16,196 nt of DNA from positions 1-16,196 of the forward strand of contig JAMWZF010000007.1 in NCBI GenBank assembly GCA_024304875.1, given 5' to 3'. The position numbers were made by a program, and so were the translations under genes. Below the pieces are notes generated by a model. That model was not told the DNA's origin. It made no database searches and was given only the letters and a program-made list of their open reading frames with translations. This DNA comes from Paracoccaceae bacterium. GTDB taxonomy: Bacteria > Pseudomonadota > Alphaproteobacteria > Rhodobacterales > Rhodobacteraceae. Below, in pieces: positions 1-6,250 of this stretch; the stretch's first letter is position 1, and each line of letters opens with the position of its first letter.

Positions 1-2
1 GC

Positions 3-1034
3 TCAAAGGTAGCCCTCGAAGGGATCCTCGGCGGCCAGATCCTCGGTCCAGCCGAAGGTGTCGAAGGTGTCCTTCATGTGCTCCGGCAGCGGGGCCGTCA
101 CGGTGAGCTGCTTGCGCGTGACCGGGTGGAGGAAGGCCATCGACCGGGCGTGCAGGTGCAGCTTGCCCGAGATGATGCCGCCCAGCTTCGCCCCCCAGCC
201 GTCGCCCATGTTCTCCTGCGCCGAACCGCCGTACTTGCCGTCGCCCGCGATGGGGTGCCCGATCTCGGCCATGTGGGCGCGCAGCTGGTGGGTACGCCCC
301 GTCACCGGCTCCAGAGCGACCCACGTGGCCCGGCCCGCGACGCGGTAGAGCGCGGCGTAGAGGGTATGGGCGCGTTTGGCGTCCGGTGTGGCGGCGACCT
401 CGTCGGGGTGGATGCAGCGCATCTTTTCCGCATTCTTGCCGCCGGCCTTCACGAGGCCGTACTTGATCTCGCCATTATAGGGGTGGGGGACGCCGGCGAC
501 GACGGCCCAGTAGATCTTGCGCGTCTCCTTGTGGCGGATCGCGGCGGTGAGGTCCTGCGCCACCTTGCGGGTCCGGGCCAGCAGCAGGACGCCGGAAGTG
601 TCCTTGTCGAGGCGGTGCACGAGGCGCGGCTTTTCGTCGAGGTCGAACATGAGCGCCTCGGCAAGGCCGTCGACGTGGCGCGTCTGGCCCGAGCCACCTT
701 GTGTGGGGAGGCCCGGCGGCTTGTTCAGGGCGATGATGTGGTCGTCCTTGTAGATGACGGCCTGCCGGATCATCTCGGCGTCCGCCGCGCTCACCTTCGG
801 CTTGGGCGCGGGGGCAGGGGCCGGCGCGTCGGGCAGCGGCGGGATCCGCACTTCCTGCCCTTCCTGCACCCGGTCGGAGGCCTTGACCCGGCCGCCGTCC
901 ACCCGGATTTCGCCCTTGCGGCATCCCTTCTCGATGCGGCCCTGGGTGATTTGCGGCAGCCGGCGCTTGAGCCAGCGGTCGAGTCGCTGGTCGCCCTCGC
1001 CTTCGCCGACGATGAGGGTCTGCACGCCGCTCAT
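3..1034 (-). CDS. rluC: RluA/RluC-family 23S rRNA pseudouridine synthase
   Basis: The 343-residue protein has the two-part layout of RluC-type enzymes, which convert specific uridines of 23S rRNA to pseudouridine during large-subunit maturation. An N-terminal S4 RNA-binding domain covers about residues 14-66 (QRLDRWLKRRLP, then a GEIRVDG-type turn), followed by an Ala/Pro linker (about 68-80). The catalytic domain carries HRLDKDTSG at 140-148, where D143 is the expected catalytic aspartate. The motif GRTHQLRAHM further on is also typical. The start ATG overlaps the crcB stop as ATGA, so the two are probably translationally coupled. The gene ends three bases from the window edge and is complete. 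Family is certain. RluC rather than RluD or RluA is inferred from length, the S4 domain and the gene neighbourhood. Confidence 0.9.
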   Translation of the reverse strand: MSGVQTLIVGEGEGDQRLDRWLKRRLPQITQGRIEKGCRKGEIRVDGGRVKASDRVQEGQEVRIPPLPDAPAPAPAPKPKVSAADAEMIRQAVIYKDDHIIALNKPPGLPTQGGSGQTRHVDGLAEALMFDLDEKPRLVHRLDKDTSGVLLLARTRKVAQDLTAAIRHKETRKIYWAVVAGVPHPYNGEIKYGLVKAGGKNAEKMRCIHPDEVAATPDAKRAHTLYAALYRVAGRATWVALEPVTGRTHQLRAHMAEIGHPIAGDGKYGGSAQENMGDGWGAKLGGIISGKLHLHARSMAFLHPVTRKQLTVTAPLPEHMKDTFDTFGWTEDLAAEDPFEGYL

Positions 1035-1414
1035 GCCGCCACCATGCCGCGTGCCAGCCAGAGCCCGGCGAGGAGCGCGGCTATGGACAGGAAGACCGAC
1101 AGCAGGACATAGGCCGCCGCCTGTCCCATCTGCCCACGCTCATAGAGGGACACAGCCTCCAGCGAGAAGGCCGAGAAGGTGGTGAAGCCGCCGAGGATGC
1201 CGGTCATCAGGAAGGGGTTCAGGTGCGTCAGACCCTTGCGCGCGAGCGTCACGGCGAGGACGCCCATCAGGAAGGAACCGACCACGTTCACCGTGAGGAC
1301 GCCGAGAGGGAAGCCCGTCGCCCCGAAGGCGCGGATCACCCCTACGCCCGCCGCATAGCGCGCAGAGGCCCCGATCGCGCCGCCGAGGGCCACCTGGAGA
1401 AGGGTCGTGAACAT
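1031..1414 (-). CDS. crcB: CrcB/Fluc fluoride ion channel
   Basis: A 127-residue, very hydrophobic protein with four predicted membrane segments, the usual size for CrcB (Fluc), a dual-topology dimeric channel that exports toxic fluoride. Visible family signatures are GGAIGASARY near the N terminus, NVVGSFLMG in the second segment and GGFTTFSAFSLEA in the third; the last contains the conserved phenylalanine/threonine track of the fluoride pore. I chose the ATG at 1414 (MFTTLLQVALGG) because family members start there. A GTG at 1459 would add 15 residues without homology-like character and overlap the rarA end by 14 bases. The stop overlaps the rluC start in ATGA. I saw no fluoride riboswitch upstream, which fits translation as part of the rarA-crcB-rluC run. 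Confidence 0.92.
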   Translation of the reverse strand: MFTTLLQVALGGAIGASARYAAGVGVIRAFGATGFPLGVLTVNVVGSFLMGVLAVTLARKGLTHLNPFLMTGILGGFTTFSAFSLEAVSLYERGQMGQAAAYVLLSVFLSIAALLAGLWLARGMVAA

Positions 1415-1445
1415 GGCGCGGAAGTGCGGCTTCGGGACCGGAAGG

Positions 1446-2771
1446 TCAAGAGCCACCACGCTTGCCCCGCAGCTTGGCGAACCACTCCACCCGCTTCTTC
1501 AACTCGCGCTCGAACCCCCGGTCCACGGGCGCGTAATAGACGCCCCGCTTCATGCCTTCAGGGAAGTAATCCTGCCCCGAGAAGCCGTCCTCCGCGTCGT
1601 GGTCGTAGGCATAGCCCTTTCCGTAGCCCTGGTCCTTCATGAGCCCGGTGGGCGCGTTCAGGATGTGCTTGGGCGGCGGCTCTGACCCCGTCTCCTTCGC
1701 GGCCTTCCGGGCGCCCTTGTAGGCGACGTAGACCGCGTTCGATTTCGGCGCGAGGGCGAGGTAGACGACGGCCTGCGCGAGGGCCAGTTCGCCCTCGGGA
1801 CTGCCCAGGCGTTCGAAGGTCTCCCAGGCGTCGAGGCAGACGCGCTGCGCCTGCGGATCGGCGAGGGCGATATCCTCGACCGCCATGCGGGTCAGGCGGC
1901 GGGCGAGGTAACGGGGGTCCTCACCCCCTTCCAGCATCCGGCCGAACCAGTAGAGCGCGGCGTCGGGGTCGGAGCCCCGAACCGATTTGTGCAGGGCGGA
2001 GATGAGGTTGTAGTGCTCGTCCCCGGACTTGTCGTATTGCGCCGCGCGGCGGGTCAGCCGGGCCGATAGAGTGGCGGTGTCGAGCGGGCCCTTGGCGCCC
2101 CATGAGGCGACCTGCTCGATCAGGTTCAGAAGGGCGCGGCCGTCCCCGTCGGCCATCTCCTGCATCGCCTCTCGGGCAGGACCGTCGAGCGGCAGGGGTT
2201 TGCCAAGGGCCTGCTCGGCTCGCTGGGTCAGCCGCTCGAGGTCGGCCAGGTCGAGGCGCTCCAGCACCAGAACCTGCGCCCGGCTGAGGACGGCGCGGTT
2301 GAGTTCGAACGAGGGGTTCTCGGTCGTCGCCCCCACCAGCACGATGGTCCCATCCTCCATGTGCGGCAGGAAGCCGTCCTGCTGGGCCTTGTTGAAACGA
2401 TGGATCTCGTCGACGAAGAGGAGGGTCCCCTGTCCGTTGCCGCGCCGGATCTTGGCCTCGTCGAAGACGCGGCGGAGGTCGGCGATGCCGGTGAAAATGG
2501 CGCTGATCTGGACGAAATGCAGGTCGGTCGCATCCGCCAGAAGGCGAGCTATGGTTGTCTTGCCCACGCCCGGGGGGCCCCAGAGGATCAGGGACGACAG
2601 CGTCCCCGCCTCCAGCATCGTGGTCAGGGGACCCTCGGCCCCCAGGATCTGGTCCTGCCCGATGACTTCTGCCAGGGTCCCGGGGCGCAGGCGGTCCGCC
2701 AGCGGGCGGGGCGCCTCGCCGGCGGGCTCCCGGTCCGCCTTGCCGGCGGCAGTGTCGAAGAGATCAGCCAT
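1446..2771 (-). CDS. rarA: Replication-associated recombination protein A (AAA+ ATPase)
   Basis: A 441-residue AAA+ ATPase of the RarA/MgsA (Mgs1/WRNIP1) family, related to clamp-loader subunits and acting at stalled replication forks. The Walker A motif GPPGVGKTT is at 65-73, Walker B FVDEIHRFNKAQQD begins at 119, and sensor 1 is GATTENPSFE. The C-terminal tetramerisation region has the family signature HYNLISALHKSVRGSDPDAALYW, read here in two parts around HYNLISALHK and SVRGSDPDAALYW. Length matches the family. An N-terminal MADLFD resembles the DnaN-like or SSB-type peptide often seen in RarA. It is followed by crcB and rluC with little or no spacing, so the three look like one transcription unit. 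No obvious promoter was found in the 156-base gap towards luxI. Confidence 0.95.
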   Translation of the reverse strand: MADLFDTAAGKADREPAGEAPRPLADRLRPGTLAEVIGQDQILGAEGPLTTMLEAGTLSSLILWGPPGVGKTTIARLLADATDLHFVQISAIFTGIADLRRVFDEAKIRRGNGQGTLLFVDEIHRFNKAQQDGFLPHMEDGTIVLVGATTENPSFELNRAVLSRAQVLVLERLDLADLERLTQRAEQALGKPLPLDGPAREAMQEMADGDGRALLNLIEQVASWGAKGPLDTATLSARLTRRAAQYDKSGDEHYNLISALHKSVRGSDPDAALYWFGRMLEGGEDPRYLARRLTRMAVEDIALADPQAQRVCLDAWETFERLGSPEGELALAQAVVYLALAPKSNAVYVAYKGARKAAKETGSEPPPKHILNAPTGLMKDQGYGKGYAYDHDAEDGFSGQDYFPEGMKRGVYYAPVDRGFERELKKRVEWFAKLRGKRGGS

Positions 2772-2878
2772 CGCTCATAGGTAGGGCTGAACCCGATGCC
2801 ACGCCAGAGCACGGGGCCGCCTATTGCCTCGATCAGCTTATCGAAAAAGAACACAAGGAAGAGGGGTATCGCCATCAT
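2624..2878 (-). CDS. Possible small membrane-segment ORF or gene remnant upstream of rarA
   Basis: In the 156-base gap between luxI and rarA an open frame starts at an ATG at 2878 and runs into rarA in another frame. The part lying in the gap (about 35 residues) begins MMAIPLFLVFFFDKLIEAIGG. This is a convincing hydrophobic helix followed by an amphipathic stretch ending near PTYER. The part overlapping rarA (about 50 residues) is Arg/Pro/Ser rich and looks like an ordinary shadow frame. No ribosome-binding site precedes the ATG. It could be a decayed end of a gene displaced by the luxR-luxI insertion, a tiny membrane peptide, or chance. I do not recognise it. Confidence 0.15.
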   Translation of the reverse strand: MMAIPLFLVFFFDKLIEAIGGPVLWRGIGFSPTYERWLISSTLPPARRTGSPPARRPARWRTACAPGPWQKSSGRTRSWGPRVP

Positions 2879-2927
2879 TGTGCCACTTTTGATGGTGAGA
2901 ACTGCCCGAACTCCGCGCCACCCGCCC

Positions 2928-3518
2928 TCAATGCAACTGCGTCGAAAAGTCGATCCACACAGCTTGGTACTCGATCCCGCCCATAACCATCGGCCGACCC
3001 GCGGCAGCCATCTCGAGCTTGCAGCGGCCGGCCCAGCGATTCCAGTTGGACGGCAGGAGAGCGATCATCTTCGCGATCCCCTCCTCCCGGCTGGTGCGCA
3101 GCATCTGCAGGACGAGCTGAAGGCGGACGCGCTGGCGCTGCGCTGCCGGCAAGTCGGCGGCGACAAAGCCGCGGGTGACCTCCCAGATCTGGGGCGCGAC
3201 GGGCGCCGTATCGTAAAGAAGGTCCGTCGGTATGGTGTCCAGAAGACCATGCTGCGCGTCGCGGATCATGTAGGAATAGATGCCGCAGCGGTGTGTCGAG
3301 GGGGTCAGCCGGACGCCGGCAAGGACCCTGCCGGTGCCGTCGTCAACGGCCAGCCAGCGCGAGGCGGGGGTGTCGTACTGGTCGTACTCCATGCCCATCG
3401 TCTCGGGCAGATCCCAGTTCCGCCGGATGATGAACGAATCGCGCCGGGCGCGAAGAACGTTGGCAAAAAGCTCGCCGTGGTTGTGCAGGTTAGCAAAGGA
3501 AAGTGTCGTGGCACGCAT
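2928..3518 (-). CDS. luxI: LuxI-family acyl-homoserine-lactone synthase
   Basis: A 196-residue autoinducer synthase that joins an acyl group from acyl-ACP to S-adenosylmethionine to make N-acyl-homoserine lactone signals. The invariant residues of the family are present in order: R25 and F29 (RARRDSFIIR), W35 (NWDLP), D46 and D49 (EYDQYDTP), R70 (AGVRLTPS), then E113 and R116 (WEVTRGF). Length is normal, so it should be active. The chain length of the product cannot be read from sequence. The start at 3518 has a strong GGAGG eight bases upstream. It lies 64 bases after luxR on the same strand, the usual cognate arrangement. It is followed by rarA after 156 bases with no visible terminator, so read-through into rarA is possible. 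The gene symbol is generic. Confidence 0.95.
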   Translation of the reverse strand: MRATTLSFANLHNHGELFANVLRARRDSFIIRRNWDLPETMGMEYDQYDTPASRWLAVDDGTGRVLAGVRLTPSTHRCGIYSYMIRDAQHGLLDTIPTDLLYDTAPVAPQIWEVTRGFVAADLPAAQRQRVRLQLVLQMLRTSREEGIAKMIALLPSNWNRWAGRCKLEMAAAGRPMVMGGIEYQAVWIDFSTQLH

Positions 3519-3547
3519 CTCGGTGTCCTCCGGCTGCTAGGTGGCGT

Positions 3548-3561
3548 CGTGGTACCCCACG
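3548..3561. promoter_or_regulatory. Inverted repeat in the luxR-luxI gap
   Basis: CGTGG-TACC-CCACG is a perfect 5-bp inverted repeat (a further G/C pair after one mismatch). It is centred about 37 bases upstream of the luxI ATG and is the only clear dyad in the 64-base gap. LuxR-type regulators bind dyads of about 18-20 bp upstream of their targets, and this could be part of such a box. It is short and could equally be a hairpin in a luxR-luxI transcript, since it does not match the classical lux-box consensus. Its role is unproven. Confidence 0.25.
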
Positions 3562-3582
3562 TCCAACAGCGTCAGGCGACAG

Positions 3583-4194
3583 TCAGAGCAGCCGGTAGTC
3601 TCGTGCCCTCTGGATCGCCTCGGCGGTTGTCCGCGCGAGCAGTGCGCCCCGCGCTCCCGACAGTCGGGCCTTCAGGGCACTCTCCGATATTCCCAGCTTG
3701 GCAGCGGCAGCAGCATGACGGTCCCCTTCGGCAATCAGCCGCAGGGCCTCTACTTGGGCGTCGGTCAAAGACCGCGGGGGTTCCGTAATCTTGTGCAACA
3801 TTCGGATAATGCTCGCGATTTCCGCGATTTCACCATCCGTGAATTCCCTGTCCGCTCGGGCGGCTGACGCGATCGTTCTGGACTTCATCGGCCCGCAGGC
3901 GATGGCCGCGCCATAGTGCATCCCGTATTCCCGGGCCTGTCCGAGGATATCGAACGGGTCGGGAATGTCGATTTCGCTCCATCTTGCTGTTCCGATCGTC
4001 GAGAACCCCCATGCGATGATCGGATCACGAAGCGCGTAAACCTCCTCTGTGTAACGGTCTATCCACTCCTTGGGGTAGGTTTGAGCATTCAGCAGCGGCA
4101 TGGCGAACCGGATGTGCAGGGCGAAGAAGAATCCGCTCGGCGCAAGGGAGCCAAGTTGCTTGGTGTGAAGTTCAATCCCAGATCTCAAGGACAT
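3583..4194 (-). CDS. luxR: LuxR-family quorum-sensing transcriptional regulator
   Basis: A 203-residue regulator with an N-terminal autoinducer-binding domain and a C-terminal GerE-type helix-turn-helix (about 142-203). In the ligand domain W44, Y48, D57, P58 and W72 fall at exactly the spacing of TraR W57, Y61, D70, P71 and W85. They are therefore the signal-pocket residues, and the protein should bind an acyl-homoserine lactone. In the DNA-binding domain, L151 and G157 align with LuxR L182 and G188, but the position of the nearly invariant E178 is Q147. The ATG at 4194 is supported by the pocket spacing and AAAAGG just upstream. The gene precedes luxI, its likely partner. Its base composition is less GC-rich than the neighbours, most clearly in its 5' half, which suggests transfer from elsewhere. 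Confidence 0.92.
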   Translation of the reverse strand: MSLRSGIELHTKQLGSLAPSGFFFALHIRFAMPLLNAQTYPKEWIDRYTEEVYALRDPIIAWGFSTIGTARWSEIDIPDPFDILGQAREYGMHYGAAIACGPMKSRTIASAARADREFTDGEIAEIASIIRMLHKITEPPRSLTDAQVEALRLIAEGDRHAAAAAKLGISESALKARLSGARGALLARTTAEAIQRARDYRLL

Positions 4195-4199
4195 GGCCT

Positions 4200-4228
4200 T
4201 TTAGACAAGTTGCTCACGAAAGGGTCAA
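4200..4228 (-). promoter_or_regulatory. Candidate luxR promoter, possibly giving a leaderless mRNA
   Basis: On the minus strand TTGACC (4228-4223) is followed after exactly 17 bases by TCTAAA (4205-4200), a reasonable sigma-70-like pair. The -10 box ends only five bases before the luxR ATG, so transcription would start at or next to the start codon. A perfect 10-bp palindrome ACTTTAAAGT (4229-4238) abuts the -35 box and is a possible operator. The hexamers and the 17-base spacing are seen; promoter activity is inferred. Confidence 0.4.
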
Positions 4229-4238
4229 CTTTAAAGTG
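4229..4238. promoter_or_regulatory. Palindrome adjoining the luxR -35 box
   Basis: ACTTTAAAGT is perfectly self-complementary and sits directly upstream of the proposed luxR -35 hexamer, where an activator or repressor dimer could act. It does not resemble the canonical lux box. A 10-bp palindrome is common by chance, so only its position makes it notable. Confidence 0.2.
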
Positions 4239-4271
4239 TAGGGAAGTCGAAAGGCACTACTGGAGATAATT

Positions 4272-4475
4272 TTGTCAGGTATGTGGGAAGTTAGCGACAT
4301 TCTGAATGACCTCAAGGCCAGCCAGCGCGCTGCTATCCTTGATTTCATTGGGGCCGTGCGGAGTCCCGCACAGGCATCACAGATGTCTCTGCCGCGCAAA
4401 GAGAAGACCCCGGCCCCTCGCCTTGACCTGAGGGCAACCAAATTCATGACCTTGCGTCATCTGCCCAAAAAATAA
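4272..4475 (+). CDS. Possible small protein divergent from luxR (hypothetical)
   Basis: A 67-codon open frame on the plus strand occupies most of the 339-base gap between luxR and rplQ. It starts at TTG 4272 with GGAG six bases upstream; an ATG at 4281 is an alternative start. The N-terminal part (WEVSDILNDLKASQRAAILD) reads as a plausible amphipathic helix; the remainder is basic (PRKEKTPAPRLDL, ending LPKK). It is divergent from luxR and convergent with rplQ, and its TAA lies in the A-tract of the rplQ terminator. I recognise no family. Small genes beside luxR-luxI sometimes encode modulators of quorum sensing (TraM, RsaL or RsaM in other bacteria), but nothing in this sequence shows such a role. 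It may be non-coding. Confidence 0.3.
   Translation: MSGMWEVSDILNDLKASQRAAILDFIGAVRSPAQASQMSLPRKEKTPAPRLDLRATKFMTLRHLPKK
4356..4371. repeat. Hairpin-forming inverted repeat inside the small divergent ORF
   Basis: GTGCGG-AGTC-CCGCAC is a perfect 6-bp stem with a 4-base loop, lying in the luxR-rplQ gap. It has no T-tract on either strand. It would fold in a transcript of either direction and could be part of a small RNA or a luxR leader if the luxR promoter lies further upstream than proposed. Confidence 0.3.
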
Positions 4476-4492
4476 CCCCGCCTGACGCGGGG
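4467..4492 (-). terminator. Intrinsic terminator of the rpsM-rpsK-rpoA-rplQ operon
   Basis: On the minus strand CCCCGC-GTCAG-GCGGGG (4492-4476) forms a 6-bp all-GC stem and is followed by TTATTTTTT, a clear Rho-independent terminator 42 bases beyond the rplQ stop. There is no T-tract on the other strand, so it acts leftward only. It separates the ribosomal operon from luxR. Confidence 0.85.
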
Positions 4493-4533
4493 CTATCCTG
4501 TGCCGTGTGGTGGCAGATCGACTCGGAGACGCG

Positions 4534-4956
4534 TTACGCGTCCTCGGACGCCTCTTCGGCTTCCAGCCGGGCCCGGTCGGCGGCGCCCTTGGCGCTCTCG
4601 TCCCGGTCGACCAGCTCGATGATCGCCATCGGGGCCATGTCGCCGTAGCGGAAGCCGGCCTTCAGGACGCGGGTGTAGCCGCCCGAGCGTTCGGCATAGC
4701 GGGGGCCGAGGACGTCGAAGAGCTTGGCGACGTGGGCGTCCTGCTTGAGCTGGGCCGCGGCCTGGCGGCGGGCATGCAGGTCGCCGCGCTTGCCGAGGGT
4801 AATCAGCTTGTCGACGATGCGCTTGAGCTCCTTGGCCTTGGGCAGGGTCGTCTTGATCTGTTCGTGTTCGATGAGAGAGCCGGACATGTTGGCCCAGAGG
4901 GCCTTGCGGTGTTCGTGGGTCCGGTTCAGGCGGCGGTATCCGCGGGCGTGACGCAT
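4534..4956 (-). CDS. rplQ: 50S ribosomal protein L17
   Basis: A 140-residue L17, a structural protein of the large subunit near the exit tunnel. The opening MRHARGYRRLNRTHEHRKAL and the sequence LIEHEQIKTTLPKAKELK are diagnostic, and the C-terminal acidic tail (EAEEASEDA) is typical of alphaproteobacteria. The ATG at 4956 is preceded by GGAGA at a good distance. It is the last gene of the alpha operon, 163 bases after rpoA, and is followed by an intrinsic terminator. Confidence 0.97.
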   Translation of the reverse strand: MRHARGYRRLNRTHEHRKALWANMSGSLIEHEQIKTTLPKAKELKRIVDKLITLGKRGDLHARRQAAAQLKQDAHVAKLFDVLGPRYAERSGGYTRVLKAGFRYGDMAPMAIIELVDRDESAKGAADRARLEAEEASEDA

Positions 4957-5077
4957 GTGAAGTCTCCGTTTCGTTTTATGATGGCCGGTCCTTGCGTGGA
5001 GGCCGGTCCGTTGGTGGGGCGGAATTGCCCGGGCGGGGTGTAAGGCGGGTCGAGACCCACCTCACGGGTCGTTGGGC

Positions 5078-5112
5078 GGGGCCGGTGAGGCGGATTTGAC
5101 CCTACCGGCCCC
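5078..5112. repeat. Large hairpin between rpoA and rplQ
   Basis: GGGGCCGGT (5078-5086) and ACCGGCCCC (5104-5112) form a perfect 9-bp stem around a 17-base loop, starting just after the rpoA stop. There is no T-tract, so it looks like an RNA processing or stability element rather than a terminator. The same gap holds a second dyad, GGGTC-GA-GACCC near 5047-5058, and a direct repeat GGCCGGTCC near 4983 and 5001. Confidence 0.5.
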
Positions 5113-5119
5113 CCGACGA

Positions 5120-6136
5120 TCAGAACTGGTCCTCGAACTTCTTGGCCAGGTCCTCGATGTTGTCCGGCGGCCAGTCCTCGACGTCCATGCCGAGGTGCAG
5201 GCCCATGCCGGACAGCACTTCCTTGATCTCGTTCAGCGACTTGCGGCCGAAGTTCGGGGTGCGGAGCATCTCGGCTTCGGTCTTCTGGATCAGGTCGCCG
5301 ATATAGACGATGTTGTCGTTCTTCAGGCAGTTCGCCGAACGCACCGACAGTTCCAGCTCGTCCACCTTCTTGAGGAGGAGCGGGTTGAACTCGAGGCCGT
5401 CGTCGTCGGACCCGGTGGAGGCGCTTTCCGGCTCGTCGAAGTTGACGAAGATCGACAGCTGGTCCTGAAGGATGCGGGCGGCATAGGCCACTGCGTCATC
5501 CGGGGTCAGGGAGCCATCGGTTTCGACCTTCATGGTCAGCTTGTCGTAGTCCAGCACCTGGCCCTCGCGGGTGGGCTGCACGTCGTAGGAGACCTTCTTG
5601 ACCGGCGAGTAGATCGCGTCGATGGCGATCATGCCGATCGGCGCGTCCTCGGGCTTGTTCTTGTCGGCCGCGACATAGCCCTTCCCGGTGTTGACGGTCA
5701 GTTCCATGTAGAGGTCGGCGCCCTCGTCGAGGTGGCAGATGACGTGGTCCTTGTTCAGGACCTCGATGCCGGCGCTTTCCGAGATGTCGGCGGCGGTGAC
5801 GACACCCGGGCCCTTGGCCTGAACGGTCAGGCGCTTGGGCCCTTCCACATCCATGCGGATGGCGACGCCCTTGAGGTTCAGGACGATGTCGGTCACGTCC
5901 TCGCGGACGCCAGAGACGCTCGAGAACTCGTGCAGGACGTTGTCGATCTGCACCGAGGTCACCGCGGCGCCCTGGAGCGACGACAGCAGGACGCGGCGCA
6001 GCGCGTTGCCGAGGGTGAGGCCGAAGCCCCGCTCGAGCGGTTCGGCGATCACGGTCGCCTGGCGCATCGGGTCATTGCCCGGTTTCACCTCAAGCTGCGT
6101 CGGCTTGATCAGCTCAGCCCAATTCTTGTGGATCAT
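5120..6136 (-). CDS. rpoA: DNA-directed RNA polymerase subunit alpha
   Basis: The alpha subunit nucleates assembly of RNA polymerase and contacts promoter UP elements and activators. The N-terminal domain (to about residue 235) includes LERGFGLTLGNALRRVLLSS, the dimerisation signature. After a flexible linker (about 236-250, Ser/Asp rich) comes the C-terminal domain with LELSVRSANCLKNDNI and TPNFGRKSLNEIKEVL. I chose the ATG at 6136 (MIHKNWAELI, 338 residues), because relatives start there and GGAGGG lies just upstream. An in-frame ATG four codons earlier (6148) overlaps that ribosome-binding site. It sits between rpsK and rplQ in the standard alpha operon order; rpsD is absent from this operon, as is usual in this class. 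Confidence 0.97.
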   Translation of the reverse strand: MIHKNWAELIKPTQLEVKPGNDPMRQATVIAEPLERGFGLTLGNALRRVLLSSLQGAAVTSVQIDNVLHEFSSVSGVREDVTDIVLNLKGVAIRMDVEGPKRLTVQAKGPGVVTAADISESAGIEVLNKDHVICHLDEGADLYMELTVNTGKGYVAADKNKPEDAPIGMIAIDAIYSPVKKVSYDVQPTREGQVLDYDKLTMKVETDGSLTPDDAVAYAARILQDQLSIFVNFDEPESASTGSDDDGLEFNPLLLKKVDELELSVRSANCLKNDNIVYIGDLIQKTEAEMLRTPNFGRKSLNEIKEVLSGMGLHLGMDVEDWPPDNIEDLAKKFEDQF

Positions 6137-6201
6137 GGTACCCTCCATTCCTGTCGTCCCCTCATGATCGACGGGGACAACTCCCGAGGTTGAAATGACG
6201 C

Positions 6202-6233
6202 GGGGGACTCCGGCCGGGAGGGCCGGAATCCCC
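6202..6233. repeat. Long hairpin between rpsK and rpoA
   Basis: GGACTCCGGCC (6205-6215) can pair with GGCCGGAATCC (about 6221-6231) around a short purine loop, interrupted by one mismatch; flanking G and C runs lengthen the stem. It lies in the 114-base gap between rpsK and rpoA. It has no T-tract on the coding strand and is therefore a candidate processing or translational control structure rather than a terminator. Confidence 0.5.
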
Positions 6234-6250
6234 GAATTCTGAGGCCGGGA

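Noticed and set aside
78..1112. Long plus-strand frame of 344 codons opposite rluC
   Set aside because: It is the antisense shadow of a GC-rich gene, with Arg/Gly/His/Val-rich low-complexity content and no recognisable domain, while rluC on the other strand has full motifs.
1415..1459. GTG start at 1459 for crcB
   Set aside because: It would add 15 residues before the family start and overlap the end of rarA; the ATG at 1414 matches CrcB proteins better, though its ribosome-binding site is weak.
5072..6193. Plus-strand frame of 373 codons opposite rpoA
   Set aside because: Antisense shadow created by the GC-biased codon positions of rpoA; composition rich in Val/Asp/His/Leu repeats and no domain.
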